A stretch of 64,000 nt of DNA from Gramella sp. Hel_I_59 (GTDB lineage Bacteria > Bacteroidota > Bacteroidia > Flavobacteriales > Flavobacteriaceae). A program made the position numbers and the translations under genes. Position 1 is the stretch's first letter, and each line of letters begins with the position of its first letter. Below the pieces are notes generated by a model. That model worked only from the letters and a program-made list of their open reading frames with translations. It did no database searches and was not told where the DNA came from. The stretch covers positions 2,728,001-2,792,000 of the forward strand of contig NZ_VFME01000001.1 in the NCBI RefSeq assembly GCF_006714895.1. The letters are read 5' to 3'. Positions 52,701 through 63,200 of the stretch are shown in pieces.

Positions 52701-55700
52701 CGATTCACAGTCTTGTAATTATGCAGATATTACTACAGATATCGTAGTTTATGATGTGATCACCATCCCTTCTCAACCTACAGATACAAGAGTTTGTGAG
52801 GGGGATGCAATAAACTTGTCTATAGAAGCAACGGGTGATGGTCTTGGATACCAATGGTATAAAGGAAGCGGTACAGGTTCACCCATTAGCGATGCAACTT
52901 CTTCTGACTTTAATATTAGTACATCGTCTGCTTCAGATTCAGGAACTTACTATGTAATAATTACGGGGATATCTCCATGTACTGAATTGAAATCTGAAGA
53001 AATCGAAGTAATTGTAGATCAAAACATTGAGATTACTGAAATTTCGACTGATGCTCCAAACAATGAAATTTGTGAAAATGCATTGGTAACTTTTTCGGTA
53101 ACTGCTACTGCAGGCACAGAAAGTCTTCAATATCAATGGCATAATTCAGACGGCCCGATATCGGGCGCTACAGGAGAAACATATGTTCTTAACAATGCTT
53201 CCCTAACTGATGCAGATGATTATTATGTTGAGATAAGCGGGAGTAATGGATACATATGTGATTCGGCAACTTCAGAAACTATAACTTTAGCTGTGAACGA
53301 AATTCCGAATGCAGATATAAGCTATTCAGGTCCATTTTGCAATTCAGATTCAGAAGTAAAAAGCGTTAGTTTCAGTAATACGGCAGGCGATTATACTGGA
53401 GGAAGCTTTTCATTTACAGTGATCTCAGGCGGCAATAATCTTAATATAAATACTGAATCTGGTGAAATTGATTCTTCATTAAGTGATCCAGGAGTTTATG
53501 AAATTAGTTATAGTACAGCTGAATCTGGAGGTTGCGCTCAAGTTATTGAAACTACACAAATAACAATTACAGAAGCTCCTACAGCTAATATTAGTTTTGC
53601 CAACGATCAAACTGAATTTTGTAATGATGCCAGCCAGGGGATTATTACCCCTATTCTAACGGGAACAGGAAATTATACCGGAGGTACATTTGACGGTATT
53701 TCAGGTATAAACACATCTACCGGAGCCATAGATCTAAATGGAATTGTTGCAGGAAATTATTCAGTTACCTACTCAATACAAGCCTCAGAGGGTTGTCCTT
53801 CACAGATTGTAAGTATTGATATTGTTGTAAATGATAAAATAAATATCACCTCCCAACCTTTTAACATTGGAGCGTGCTCTGGTGCTGAAATTCAACTTGA
53901 GGTAGCAGCCTCCGGTGCTGATTTAAATTATCAGTGGTTTAAGGGTACATATCCTGGAACAGCAATAACCGGAGCCAATACTGCCATTTTCGGGATTTCC
54001 CCAGTAAATTCGCCAGATAACGGAATTTATTATGCAGAAGTTTCGGCGGCTAATTCATGCTCGTTGGTGAGATCGGAAGAAGTTACGGTAAGCGTAGATG
54101 AAAATATAATCGTTACTACTCAACCGCAGGATGAGTCGGCTTGTTCTGGTGATGATATTACATTTAATATTGCAGCGACAGCAAATGGAGGATCAGTGAG
54201 TTATCAATGGATGTTTAACGGTGCAAACCTTACAGGTGAAACAGGAGACTCTCTAACTCTAACATCTTTATCTCTTGCTGACGCCGGAGAATATTCAGTA
54301 TTCATAGAAGGACCAGATGGATATACCTGTTCAACAATAGCTTCTGGAGCTGCTACACTTACTGTCAATGAACCACCAACAGTGAATGCCGGAGATAACT
54401 TCGAGGTATGCACTGGTAGTAATAGTTTTAATATTGGTGAAGATGCAACTGCAAGTAATTTTTCAAGTCTGCAATGGAGTTCTTCCGGCGGCGGTACTTT
54501 TAGCGATGAAACCGCGTTACAAACCACTTACTCTCCAGCAACAGGTGAAACAGGATCAGTAACACTTACATTAACCGCTAATGGTAATGGAGTTTGTTCT
54601 TCCATTACAGATGACCTCATCGTAAATATCGAACCTCTCCCAGTAATTTCATTGTTTAAATATGCTGCGGAAGAATTTTGTGTTTCCATTTCTGTTACTC
54701 AGGCTCCAACAATTACTGGTGAAAACGCTTATCTCAATGGAACATTTAGGGTCACACCTACTGATGCTGGAGATGTACTTTCTATTGATGCTGCAGGAAA
54801 TATCAATCCTTCATTAAGTGATCCTGGTGAATATATCATTACTTATGCAACTCCTTCATCTGGTATTTGCGATGTGGTAGAAGCAGATTTCACTGTAATT
54901 ATTGGCGATTTGCCGGATGCCTCTTTCAGTTATGATGCTGAAGAATATTGCAGGAACACAAGAGAGGATACTGTAACCGACCCGGCAATTACGATCAATG
55001 CCGGCGGAGAAAATGCAGATAGTTTTTCATATACTGGTTCAGGAAACCTAGAATTGGAAAGTACAACAGGAGCCATAGATATATACAATTCAGAGGCTGG
55101 TGAATACATAATTACCAGAACTATTGATTATTCAGGAGATAATGAGGATGGTTGTGATCCGGTTTCAGAAACCTTTACGATCACTATTAATAATAAACCT
55201 ATACCGGACTTTAACTATGCTAGTTCTGAATTCTGTTCAGATGATACTGATCCTTCTCCTACAGCTGCAAATAATGGTGTTGGGGTATTCACTTTTGCTC
55301 CAACCGCTGGAGAAGGAGGTAACCTACTTTCTATCAATCCCAGTTCCGGAGAAATAGATCTGGATACAAGTGATCCAGGGTCATACATCATCACTAATAC
55401 GGTAGACAATTCAGATGATGTATGTGAAGAAGTCTCCTTTGAATTTGAGATGACTATCTATGAGAAGAAAGATCCGACTTTTACATATACAGAAACCGAT
55501 TATTGTATATCTGAATTACAGGCTACGGTTACACCTGGATTTGCTTCCGGAGGAACTTTTTCAAGTACAACTTTAGGCAGTAATTATTTAAATCCTGTAA
55601 CTGGACAAATAGATTGGGAAAATATATCAAGTATAACTGGCACCCATAACATCACATATACTATTCCTGCGAATGGGACTTGCGAAGCAGTATCGCATGA

Positions 55701-58700
55701 TTTTGAAATAAAAATTGATGCACTTCCAGAGGGCGGTGAAGCTTTATGGTCTAAGAATGATGAACGACTTTTTCTAACATGCGCCAACCCTGTTTCAGGA
55801 TATGCAAGTACTCTGAATCTTATCGGTTATGTGGGAGAGATCATTGGTTGGGAGTATAGAGGATCCTCTTCAACTTCCTGGAGTTCTATAAATAGTACAA
55901 ATGCAACACTAACGGAAAATCAAATAGAGTCAGCAGTATCACCGGGAGATGAATCTACAGTATTTCGAGCATTATTATCAAACAATTCATGCGATGGTGG
56001 AGTTTATTCCGAACCGGCTATTGTTAGCGTAATTATAGCTGATATTAAACCTACTCCTGTACAGGTTGATAAAGATATTATATGTATAGGTGACACGATA
56101 AGCTTAAGTTCACAAACAGGATATAGCAGCACTGGTGAGAAATTTGAAGGAGGACAATTCACTGAAGCGGGAATTAAGAATAAAGGCTGGAGATTTACAA
56201 ATCCAAGTGGTGGGTCAAATGACTATTCTGCAGCTGCAAATAACGGCAGAGCAGATCACTGGTTAAAAATGAACGCGAGTGGCGGTCCTGATGGCAAAGT
56301 CTTTACTGGTAATCTTCCAAATTATAATAATCCTTCTACTATTCGTTGGACTTCAATACTAAACGTTAATGAAAAGTTTGCCTTAGTTACCGGGGATAAT
56401 GTTTCACTAATGGAAACTCCAGTTTTTGCATTGAATGGAATGGATGAAGCTATCTTCACATGGGATCAGGGTTATAATCTTTCTGAAGGAGCTAAAATTA
56501 CCGTAGAAATATCTACAAATGGCGGTGCAGACTATAACACGGTTTTATATACTCTTACCAGCGATGGCAGTGTAGAGGTTGGAAGTAGTGGTAATTACCT
56601 CGATTTTGGTGGTGGTACTCCTCAATCCAGACCCAAAAATAAGATGGTTATTGACATTGGCGACTACCTGGGTCAGTCAAATCTAAGGGTAAGATTTAAT
56701 TATGAAGGAGTTCGAGACGGAGATGTTTGGGCTGTCGATAATGTCAAGGTACCAGAAGGACCACAGGATATATTATTGCAATGGTATTATGATGAAGATT
56801 TAGATAATCCAGATAATGAATTAGAAGAAATTGGAGAGGTTAACGAGTACACAGTAAATTTCATTCCAAGAAAAATTGGATGGAATGATTTCGAAGTTCA
56901 GACAAGAATAATATTAGATAGTAATGGTGAGCAATGCCAGAGTGTAGATAATTTTGAAACCATTAGAGTTTGGGCTTTTGACGAATATATAACCGAAGTT
57001 TCTTCGGCTGTAGGTGCATGTGGTAGCCTCTCCATAGTTCTCAATGCTACGGTCACAGCAACTGAACAGGCTATGCAAATAGTAGAGTACCCTACGCTCG
57101 ATGGTTATGTAGGTAGCTGGAAAGTTTTTGACTCCAACGACATTGAAGTTACAACTGGCTTTAGCTTCGATAACCAGGATAACAGCAGCAATCTTGAACC
57201 CGTAAAGGACCCGAATGCTATTTTTACTGCGGAAAATTTAGGTGACTATCAAATACGATGGGTTCTTACTCCAACAGCTACAGATGAAAATGGAGTCTTG
57301 ATCGAAAATGCAGGTTGTCCACCAATAGATAATACAGAAACAATTAGCCTGGTAGATTGCGTAACCCTCGATTTTGACGGTTATGATGATTACGTGGATC
57401 TAGGAAATAATTATACCGGCAGTTTCTTTTTAGAAGCATGGATAATGCCATTCGATAGACCACTTCCAGAGGGCGGAATGACAGATGCTTCAAAAGGAAC
57501 CATTTTTAGCACTCCGGGATTTGAACTTAGTATGGAGAATCTTCCTGAATTTGTAGTGCCTAACAACAGGTGGTACCATATTGCGGTCTCCAGTAATGGA
57601 TCTACCTTGTACATAGATGGAATAAATGCAGGTAGCATTTCTGTCAATACATCTGGAACTAATACTGCAGCAATTGGAGCGAGATATAGTGCCTCGACTA
57701 AAACTGCTACCAACCACTTCTCAGGATGGATAGAAGAAGTTAGGATCTGGAACACTGCACCATCAGAAAAAGAGATTCGTTTCATGATGAACCAGCGACT
57801 TAAACTTAATTCTTCAAATCAGGTCGTTAGTCCTATTGAAGGGGAAGTTGTGCCAAACAGAACCGTTGATGGCAGTTATTATACCGCCGGTGGTTTTAAT
57901 TTAGACGAGGATGGAGTGAGTTTCTATGATCAAACTGCGGCTGACCTTGCTGGATATTATCGACTTTATTCCAATGATCCAGATCCGGATAATAAACTTC
58001 CAGGTTACTTCCTGGATGTTCTCAAACCATTGAACGGATTTACACCCAATCATGCTAATGCAGCGAATCCTGGAAGAATGGTCAATATTGAAACAGATCA
58101 GGAGAATACATCTCCAACACCATACTTTTCATATACCGATGGTTCTACATGGACAGATATCAATACCTGGGCAAGACCCGAAGTTTGGGATGCACCTAAT
58201 AGCCTAGGTAATGATGGCACTTCAATTGACTGGAACATAGCAAGAATCAATCATACTTTTAAAGCCAACAGAGCTATTACGATGCTCGGTCTACTTTCTG
58301 AAACCACAGGTAAGGAATTAACTATCAATGCTAGTAATCCAATAACCATTAGTCACTATCTGTATCTAGACGGTAGTATAGATTTGCAGGGTGAATCTCA
58401 GTTATTACAAAACCACGGAAGTATTCTGGCAAATGAAAGCGCTGGATTTGTGGAAATAGATCAGCAAGGTAGAATGAGTAGTTTTAATTATAATTACTGG
58501 ACCAGTCCCGTCAGTACCCAGGGTTCTTCAAACAATTCGGGTTACCGACTCCTAGATGTCCTTATGGATGGAACCAATGCCGAAAATCCTACTGGAATTA
58601 ACTGGAGAACTGGATATTTCGATGCAGATGGAGCAAGAACTTCACCTATAACGATCACCGATGCCTGGATCTGGGATTTCAGAGGTGGCGACGCAGATAT

Positions 58701-60051
58701 CTACGGAGACTGGCTCTTTATGGGTAAAGATTTTATGCAAATTGCAGGCGCTGGTTATTCTATGAAAGGAACAGATGGTACTGTGGCTCCAAATCAAATG
58801 ACGCAGAATTATGTTTTCCGCGGAAAACCAAATAATGGCGATATCCCTACTACCGAATTGAGTCTGAATTCAACACAGAATTTTCTAGTAGGTAATCCAT
58901 TCCCTTCCGCTTTAGATGCAGACGAATTCCTTAGAGATAATCTAAAAAGTGTAGGAACTGGAACTGGAAATAATTCTCAAAACATTTTCAATGGGACACT
59001 TTACTACTGGGATCATTTTGCCGGAAGCACTCATATTCTCGAAGAATATGTTGGTGGTTATGCAACCTATACCCTGGCAGGTTCTGCACCTGCAATTCTA
59101 AATGACTGGCGTATAAGCCAGGTAGGTGGAAATGGAACTAAAAAAGCTTTGCAATATATTCCGGCAGCACAAGGTTTCTTTCTGAATAGTGCTCCAGTAA
59201 ATGGAAATACATTTGGTGGACAGATTCAGTTTAATAACACGCAGAGAGTATATGAACGTGAATCGACTGGTGCTTCAATATTTTTACAGCAGGAAGATAA
59301 TCCTAAATCAGCAAAAAGAAATACTCAGAAAACTTCCGAAGATGAGCGAGCAAAAATTAGGCTGAAATTTGAATCTCCGGCAGGTTATCACAGACAGATT
59401 CTGGTTACCAGAGACGCAAATACCACGAATGGTTTTGATGTTGGTTATGACGCTCCGCTTATTGAAAATAATAAGGAAGATATGTACTGGTGGTTTGCAG
59501 ATAATAGATTTGTTATTCAGGGAGTTCCTGATTTTGAAAAGGAACAAGTACTACCACTAGCTATAAAAACTTCTTCGGAAGGATCTTTTACTATAAAAAT
59601 AGATAGCACTGAAAACTGGCCAGCAAATAAAGAACTATACCTGAAGGATAAGCAGCATGACAGTATTCATGACTTGCTTGCAGCTTCTTACATAGGCACT
59701 ACCACCGAAGGAGAAATTAGCGATCGTTTCGAAATAGTATTCTTTAAAGAAATCGGCCAGGAACCTGATCCCGTGGTTATTCCAGAAGAACCTGAACTGC
59801 CAGTTGTTGATGGGTTAGTAGGAATATCTTACAGCACCTTCAGTAGAAACGTCAAAATCAGTAATGAGGATTTACTGAAAGTCGAAAAGGTTTTAATCTA
59901 TGATATGGGTGGTAAGCTGATTCAGGAATTCGATGGTCTACCTTCAGAAAAAGAGATTTATCTAGGCTTAAGGCCAGTGAGATCTGGAATTTATATCGTC
60001 AAGGTTTTCTGTGAGAATGCTATCTGTAATAAGAAGATAATAGTAAAATAA
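49756..60051 (+). CDS. giant multidomain surface protein with C-terminal T9SS sorting domain
   Basis: The 3431-residue protein starts with a signal peptide (MVKKLHWNLFFLLFILPILS). Residues about 24-735 are eight Ig/PKD-like domains, six of them (from about 200) in a recognisable repeat with xGxxxVCP, YxWTLPxGW and NxCGxS. Further Ig-like units with CxGxxIxLxxxAxG and YQWYKGSG lie near 1015, 1100, 1370 and 1460. A MAM-like module sits at about 2120-2335 (TWDQGYNLSEGAKI...WAVDNVKV), a LamG-type module at about 2536-2680 (FDGYDDYVDLG...LEAWIMPF). The last 78 residues (VGISYSTFSRNVKISNEDLL ... VRSGIYIVKVF, ending KKIIVK) form a type A T9SS sorting domain. It is probably a cell-surface adhesin or gliding-type filament protein; ligand unknown. 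Confidence 0.88.
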   Translation: MVKKLHWNLFFLLFILPILSWGQCPTSVGITSNQGASICQGTDVTFTANPTGGTSPVYEWTLNGTVVGSSSTYSSSSLTNQDKIRVKVSSSTDSTCETFSDIFTITVNPNRTGTVQIQASKTSICPGENISFSIASVSNAGSGAVYTWRINGNTVGNNSTSFSSSALQNNDEIQLSIQSGIPCTPDFSSNTIIIQEKPGTPSQPASISGNNTVCPGTTQTYSITNVTDASEYVWTLPSGWSGSSATNTIDVTSGSAGGNISVQAKNSCGTSTMRDLSVTVQPNTPKTPGTITGPISVCPGISVDYSIAAVLNATEYVWTLPNGTEQITNDPDITVTTNTSGSSNISVKARNSCGTSASKTLSVTVKAGKPATPGAITGDTNICPATTQTYLIKAVQGATSYNWTLPNGWTGSSSTRTITVTSNANAGDIVVTAENDCDISESRTLSIAIKDGTPNTPGIISGATAVCPTTSETYTVAAVEGATEYIWTIPGSFSTTSTVTTNPTLNITAGNSGSGNITVKAKNDCGTSTAASLAIGISQPAPVLPGDITGPTNVCSTSTGISYYIPAVANATSYSWSLPPGWTITSGSTTRTITVSSSSNSGTISVIARNDCGDSPAKSIAVSSTNGVPSQPGAITSSLGNNPNVCPPLNGVTFSVPPVSNSTSYTWSLPPGWNITSGENTNTITVNITANVDLNNGIVNVNANNICGSGTSSANFNVTLGNFVVADMGGDITICKNISPIQINAAISFGNKGLKVVDVYSPDDPSFNPNIPNGKVDNFSFTYTPTSSHFADDSFRIRLKTEDPNGACDSNEDFNDEIVIYFLDNPIASFVTSNSEICYNTNTSLDISGTPNTSVTYSNGSGNATVALDASGKGTIATGNLTQTTTYTLQSIAYTDGPGCSQNISSNSTITVNPIPSATLTYNDGPFCNSDSASYLPSFTNTVGQFQEGTFSATGINVNATDGSFSPNGVSPDTYTITYSFNDSQSCNYADITTDIVVYDVITIPSQPTDTRVCEGDAINLSIEATGDGLGYQWYKGSGTGSPISDATSSDFNISTSSASDSGTYYVIITGISPCTELKSEEIEVIVDQNIEITEISTDAPNNEICENALVTFSVTATAGTESLQYQWHNSDGPISGATGETYVLNNASLTDADDYYVEISGSNGYICDSATSETITLAVNEIPNADISYSGPFCNSDSEVKSVSFSNTAGDYTGGSFSFTVISGGNNLNINTESGEIDSSLSDPGVYEISYSTAESGGCAQVIETTQITITEAPTANISFANDQTEFCNDASQGIITPILTGTGNYTGGTFDGISGINTSTGAIDLNGIVAGNYSVTYSIQASEGCPSQIVSIDIVVNDKINITSQPFNIGACSGAEIQLEVAASGADLNYQWFKGTYPGTAITGANTAIFGISPVNSPDNGIYYAEVSAANSCSLVRSEEVTVSVDENIIVTTQPQDESACSGDDITFNIAATANGGSVSYQWMFNGANLTGETGDSLTLTSLSLADAGEYSVFIEGPDGYTCSTIASGAATLTVNEPPTVNAGDNFEVCTGSNSFNIGEDATASNFSSLQWSSSGGGTFSDETALQTTYSPATGETGSVTLTLTANGNGVCSSITDDLIVNIEPLPVISLFKYAAEEFCVSISVTQAPTITGENAYLNGTFRVTPTDAGDVLSIDAAGNINPSLSDPGEYIITYATPSSGICDVVEADFTVIIGDLPDASFSYDAEEYCRNTREDTVTDPAITINAGGENADSFSYTGSGNLELESTTGAIDIYNSEAGEYIITRTIDYSGDNEDGCDPVSETFTITINNKPIPDFNYASSEFCSDDTDPSPTAANNGVGVFTFAPTAGEGGNLLSINPSSGEIDLDTSDPGSYIITNTVDNSDDVCEEVSFEFEMTIYEKKDPTFTYTETDYCISELQATVTPGFASGGTFSSTTLGSNYLNPVTGQIDWENISSITGTHNITYTIPANGTCEAVSHDFEIKIDALPEGGEALWSKNDERLFLTCANPVSGYASTLNLIGYVGEIIGWEYRGSSSTSWSSINSTNATLTENQIESAVSPGDESTVFRALLSNNSCDGGVYSEPAIVSVIIADIKPTPVQVDKDIICIGDTISLSSQTGYSSTGEKFEGGQFTEAGIKNKGWRFTNPSGGSNDYSAAANNGRADHWLKMNASGGPDGKVFTGNLPNYNNPSTIRWTSILNVNEKFALVTGDNVSLMETPVFALNGMDEAIFTWDQGYNLSEGAKITVEISTNGGADYNTVLYTLTSDGSVEVGSSGNYLDFGGGTPQSRPKNKMVIDIGDYLGQSNLRVRFNYEGVRDGDVWAVDNVKVPEGPQDILLQWYYDEDLDNPDNELEEIGEVNEYTVNFIPRKIGWNDFEVQTRIILDSNGEQCQSVDNFETIRVWAFDEYITEVSSAVGACGSLSIVLNATVTATEQAMQIVEYPTLDGYVGSWKVFDSNDIEVTTGFSFDNQDNSSNLEPVKDPNAIFTAENLGDYQIRWVLTPTATDENGVLIENAGCPPIDNTETISLVDCVTLDFDGYDDYVDLGNNYTGSFFLEAWIMPFDRPLPEGGMTDASKGTIFSTPGFELSMENLPEFVVPNNRWYHIAVSSNGSTLYIDGINAGSISVNTSGTNTAAIGARYSASTKTATNHFSGWIEEVRIWNTAPSEKEIRFMMNQRLKLNSSNQVVSPIEGEVVPNRTVDGSYYTAGGFNLDEDGVSFYDQTAADLAGYYRLYSNDPDPDNKLPGYFLDVLKPLNGFTPNHANAANPGRMVNIETDQENTSPTPYFSYTDGSTWTDINTWARPEVWDAPNSLGNDGTSIDWNIARINHTFKANRAITMLGLLSETTGKELTINASNPITISHYLYLDGSIDLQGESQLLQNHGSILANESAGFVEIDQQGRMSSFNYNYWTSPVSTQGSSNNSGYRLLDVLMDGTNAENPTGINWRTGYFDADGARTSPITITDAWIWDFRGGDADIYGDWLFMGKDFMQIAGAGYSMKGTDGTVAPNQMTQNYVFRGKPNNGDIPTTELSLNSTQNFLVGNPFPSALDADEFLRDNLKSVGTGTGNNSQNIFNGTLYYWDHFAGSTHILEEYVGGYATYTLAGSAPAILNDWRISQVGGNGTKKALQYIPAAQGFFLNSAPVNGNTFGGQIQFNNTQRVYERESTGASIFLQQEDNPKSAKRNTQKTSEDERAKIRLKFESPAGYHRQILVTRDANTTNGFDVGYDAPLIENNKEDMYWWFADNRFVIQGVPDFEKEQVLPLAIKTSSEGSFTIKIDSTENWPANKELYLKDKQHDSIHDLLAASYIGTTTEGEISDRFEIVFFKEIGQEPDPVVIPEEPELPVVDGLVGISYSTFSRNVKISNEDLLKVEKVLIYDMGGKLIQEFDGLPSEKEIYLGLRPVRSGIYIVKVFCENAICNKKIIVK
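50356..51930 (+). repeat. six Ig/PKD-like repeat units in giant protein 1
   Basis: Units of about 255-260 bases starting near 50371, 50620, 50876, 51130, 51393 and 51655. They share protein motifs (CP near the start, ATxYxWTLP, AxNxCG) but DNA identity is modest, so the array is old. Spacing varies by up to a few codons. Confidence 0.8.
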
Positions 60052-60206
60052 TAGAAAGTAGTTTCTTACAAGAACAAATTAACAGACCTGCGATTTGTTT
60101 AGATTACTGAATTAAAGACTTTTATCTTTCAATTTTTACGATATACTTAACACTTTTAATCGAATTTATATTACTTTTACCGATGAAAATCTAGATCGGT
60201 AACCTT
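60052..60206 (+). promoter_or_regulatory. leader of giant protein 2 with perfect hairpin at the start codon
   Basis: The 155-base gap has no terminator. A near-consensus -7 box (TACTTTTA, 60172-60179) overlaps a perfect inverted repeat TTACCGAT (60177-60184) with ATCGGTAA (60195-60202), loop of 10 bases, ending 4 bases before the ATG. It could be an operator or a translational control hairpin. Confidence 0.4.
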
Positions 60207-63200
60207 ATGAAACAAATTACTATTGGACCCCAACTCCAATTTGTACTTTTTTCGCTATTGTTTTTTTTCTCATCTGTAGTATTAGATGGGTCAGAATTAC
60301 ATGCGCAAACCATAAATGCAAATTCTACAAATCCTACCTGTGAAAATTCAGCAGATGGATCTATAACAATCACCGTTAGCGGTGGAACCTCTCCCTATAC
60401 TTACAATTGGACAGGAACAGGAGTTAGTACTACAGCTCAGAATCAATCAAATCTTACACAGGGGACCTACTCCGTTGAGGTAACTGATAGTTCAGATCCA
60501 GCTAAATCCACTACAGAAACTTTCACACTAACTGCTGTAGATAACGAAGATCCTATTGTTCAGACTAAAAATATTACTATCCAACTGGATGATACAGGTA
60601 ATGCAAGTATTACTACCTCCGATATTAATAATGGTTCTTCAGACAATTGTGCTATCGATAATATAAGCTTAAGCAATACTATGTTCGACTGTAATGACAT
60701 AGGAAGCAATTCAGTATCGCTAATTGTCTCCGATAAATTTGGGAACTCCTCTTCCAAGACTGCCACAGTTAATGTGCAAGATAATGTAGCTCCCATAGTA
60801 CAGACTAAGAATATTACCATTCAACTGGATGCTTCAGGTAATGCAAGTATCTCAGACGATGCCGTGAATAATAATTCCACTGATGCCTGTAGTAGTATAA
60901 GCTTTGATACAGATATCACAGATTTTAACTGTTCCAATATCGGAGCTAATTCTGTAACCCTTACTGTTACCGATGAAGACAGTAACTCAGCTAGTGCAAA
61001 TGCCACCGTAACTGTGGAAGACAAAATTGCACCTACGGCGGTTGCTCAAAATATAACTATTCAGCTGGATGCTTCAGGAAACGCTTCAATTACTGCTGCT
61101 GAAGTTGATAATGGTTCAGGCGATAATTGTGGGATCCAGAGTTTAAGTTTAGATAAAACCAGTTATGACTGTACTAATGTTGGATCTAACAACGTGATAT
61201 TGACGGTAACCGATAATCATAATAATTCCAGCACGGCCACTGCGACCGTTACTGTCGAGGATAATATCGCTCCCAACGCAATTGCTCAGAATCTCACAAT
61301 TCAGTTGGATGCTTCAGGAAACGCTTCGATTACTGCTGCTGAAGTGGATAATGGTTCAAATGATAACTGTGGTATTCAGAGTTTAAGTTTGAATCAGACC
61401 AATTTTGACTGTACTGATGTTCGCGCGAACAATGTGGTATTAACTGTTACCGATGTAAATAATAATTCCAGTACAGCGCCTGCTACAGTCACCGTCGTAG
61501 ATAATATTGCTCCCAATGCAATTGCTCGGGATATAACAATTCAGCTGGATGCTTCAGGAAATGCTTTAATAACCGCTGCTGAAGTTGATAATGGTTCGAA
61601 TGATAATTGCGGAATTAAAGATTTGAGTCTGGATATCACAAGTTTCAATTGTTCTAATGTTGGGGTAAACGACGTAGTTCTCACCGCTACCGATCTTTAC
61701 GATAATATAAGTACGGCAAACGCTACCGTCACCGTTGAAGACAATATCCCTCCTACTGCAATCTCTAAGAATATTACAGTTCAGCTGGATGCTTCAGGAA
61801 ATGCAAGTATTACAACGGCAGATATAGACAACGGATCTTCGGATAATTGTGCAGTTTCCAACTTAAGTTTGGACAAAACTGAGTTTGATTGTTCCAACGT
61901 GGGTGACAATACCGTTACTCTAACAGTTACTGATGTGAACAATAACGTAAACACTACCAATGCTACGGTAACAGTTCAGGATAATGTTATTCCGGTAATA
62001 AATGCGGTATCCACTATTACTTCCGATAGTTCAGAAGATAACTGTTTTGTTAGATTAACTATACCCAACCCAGGGGCGACCGATAATTGCCAGGTATCAA
62101 ATCCTGTTGGTACGAGAGATGATAGCCAAAACCTTGACGATTCATTTCCAATTGGTATTACAATAATAACCTGGAATGTTACCGATGAGAATGGACTGGT
62201 TGCAGAACCTGTAACGCAAGAGGTGATTGTTGAAGATAAAACCCTCCCGGTAATTGATCATAACGGTGACAAACAGGTTTTTAATGATCCAGACACATGT
62301 GGCGCCAATGTGAACGTTGTAGCTACAGCTGAGGATAATTGTGAAGTTAGTTCTCCTGTTGGTGTTAGAGATGATGGGCTCGAACTCACAGATCCCTTTC
62401 CTGTAGGCTCAACAAATATTTTTTGGAATACAACAGATAAGAATGGTAACGCCGCTGTAGAAAAAGTGCAGGTCGTAACAGTGGAGGATAATGAAAAGCC
62501 TGTAGTTCCGATTCTTGAAGATATCACAGCGGAATGTTCGGTTACTTTAACTCCTCCAACGACGACTGATAATTGTGATGGAGAAATTACCGGTACAACG
62601 GGTGTTACTGATTTAACTTTTGACACATTAGGAGAACATACAATATATTGGATCTTTACAGATTCTTCTGGAAACCCAACCCCGTCCGTTGAACAAAAAA
62701 TTATAATTACTGATAATGCTCCTGAGCCGAATGCCATTGGAACTTTACCAGCGCAAACTTTTAAAGGCTGCCAGATTTCAAGTATTTCAGAATTTGTAAG
62801 ACCAACTGCAACAGACGAATGTGATGGTCAAATTATGGGAACACTGGCGGAAGATTTTCTTTTCCCATATTCTGTTATTGGATCTAACATTATTGAATGG
62901 GAGTTCGTAGATAGTCATGGCAATATCTCAGTAATTCCACAAGAAATTCAGCTTATCCCAGAAAACATCGATGGCGGTGAGTTAAAAGGATATCTAACCA
63001 CCGATGGAGCTGGTACTTCCAGTGAGGAAGTTGATATTACTGCATGTGCATCTGGTTCAAATCAAATTCAAATGAAACTTTCAAATGAAATTGGAACAAT
63101 TGTTCGATGGGAAAAATTTGAAGTTGGTACTGGATTTTGGGAAGTTATAAATAACACTTCAGATTCTTATTCAGTCACGTTTGATGCTTCTACTAGTGAG

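Noticed and set aside
60541..61980. 240-bp repeats as a CRISPR or mobile repeat
   Set aside because: The units are entirely coding, in frame, and have no spacer between them.
62258..62737. 159-codon minus-strand frame rich in Ser/Val/Thr
   Set aside because: It is the antisense of the HYR-like region of giant protein 2, which has a continuous sense frame with a signal peptide.
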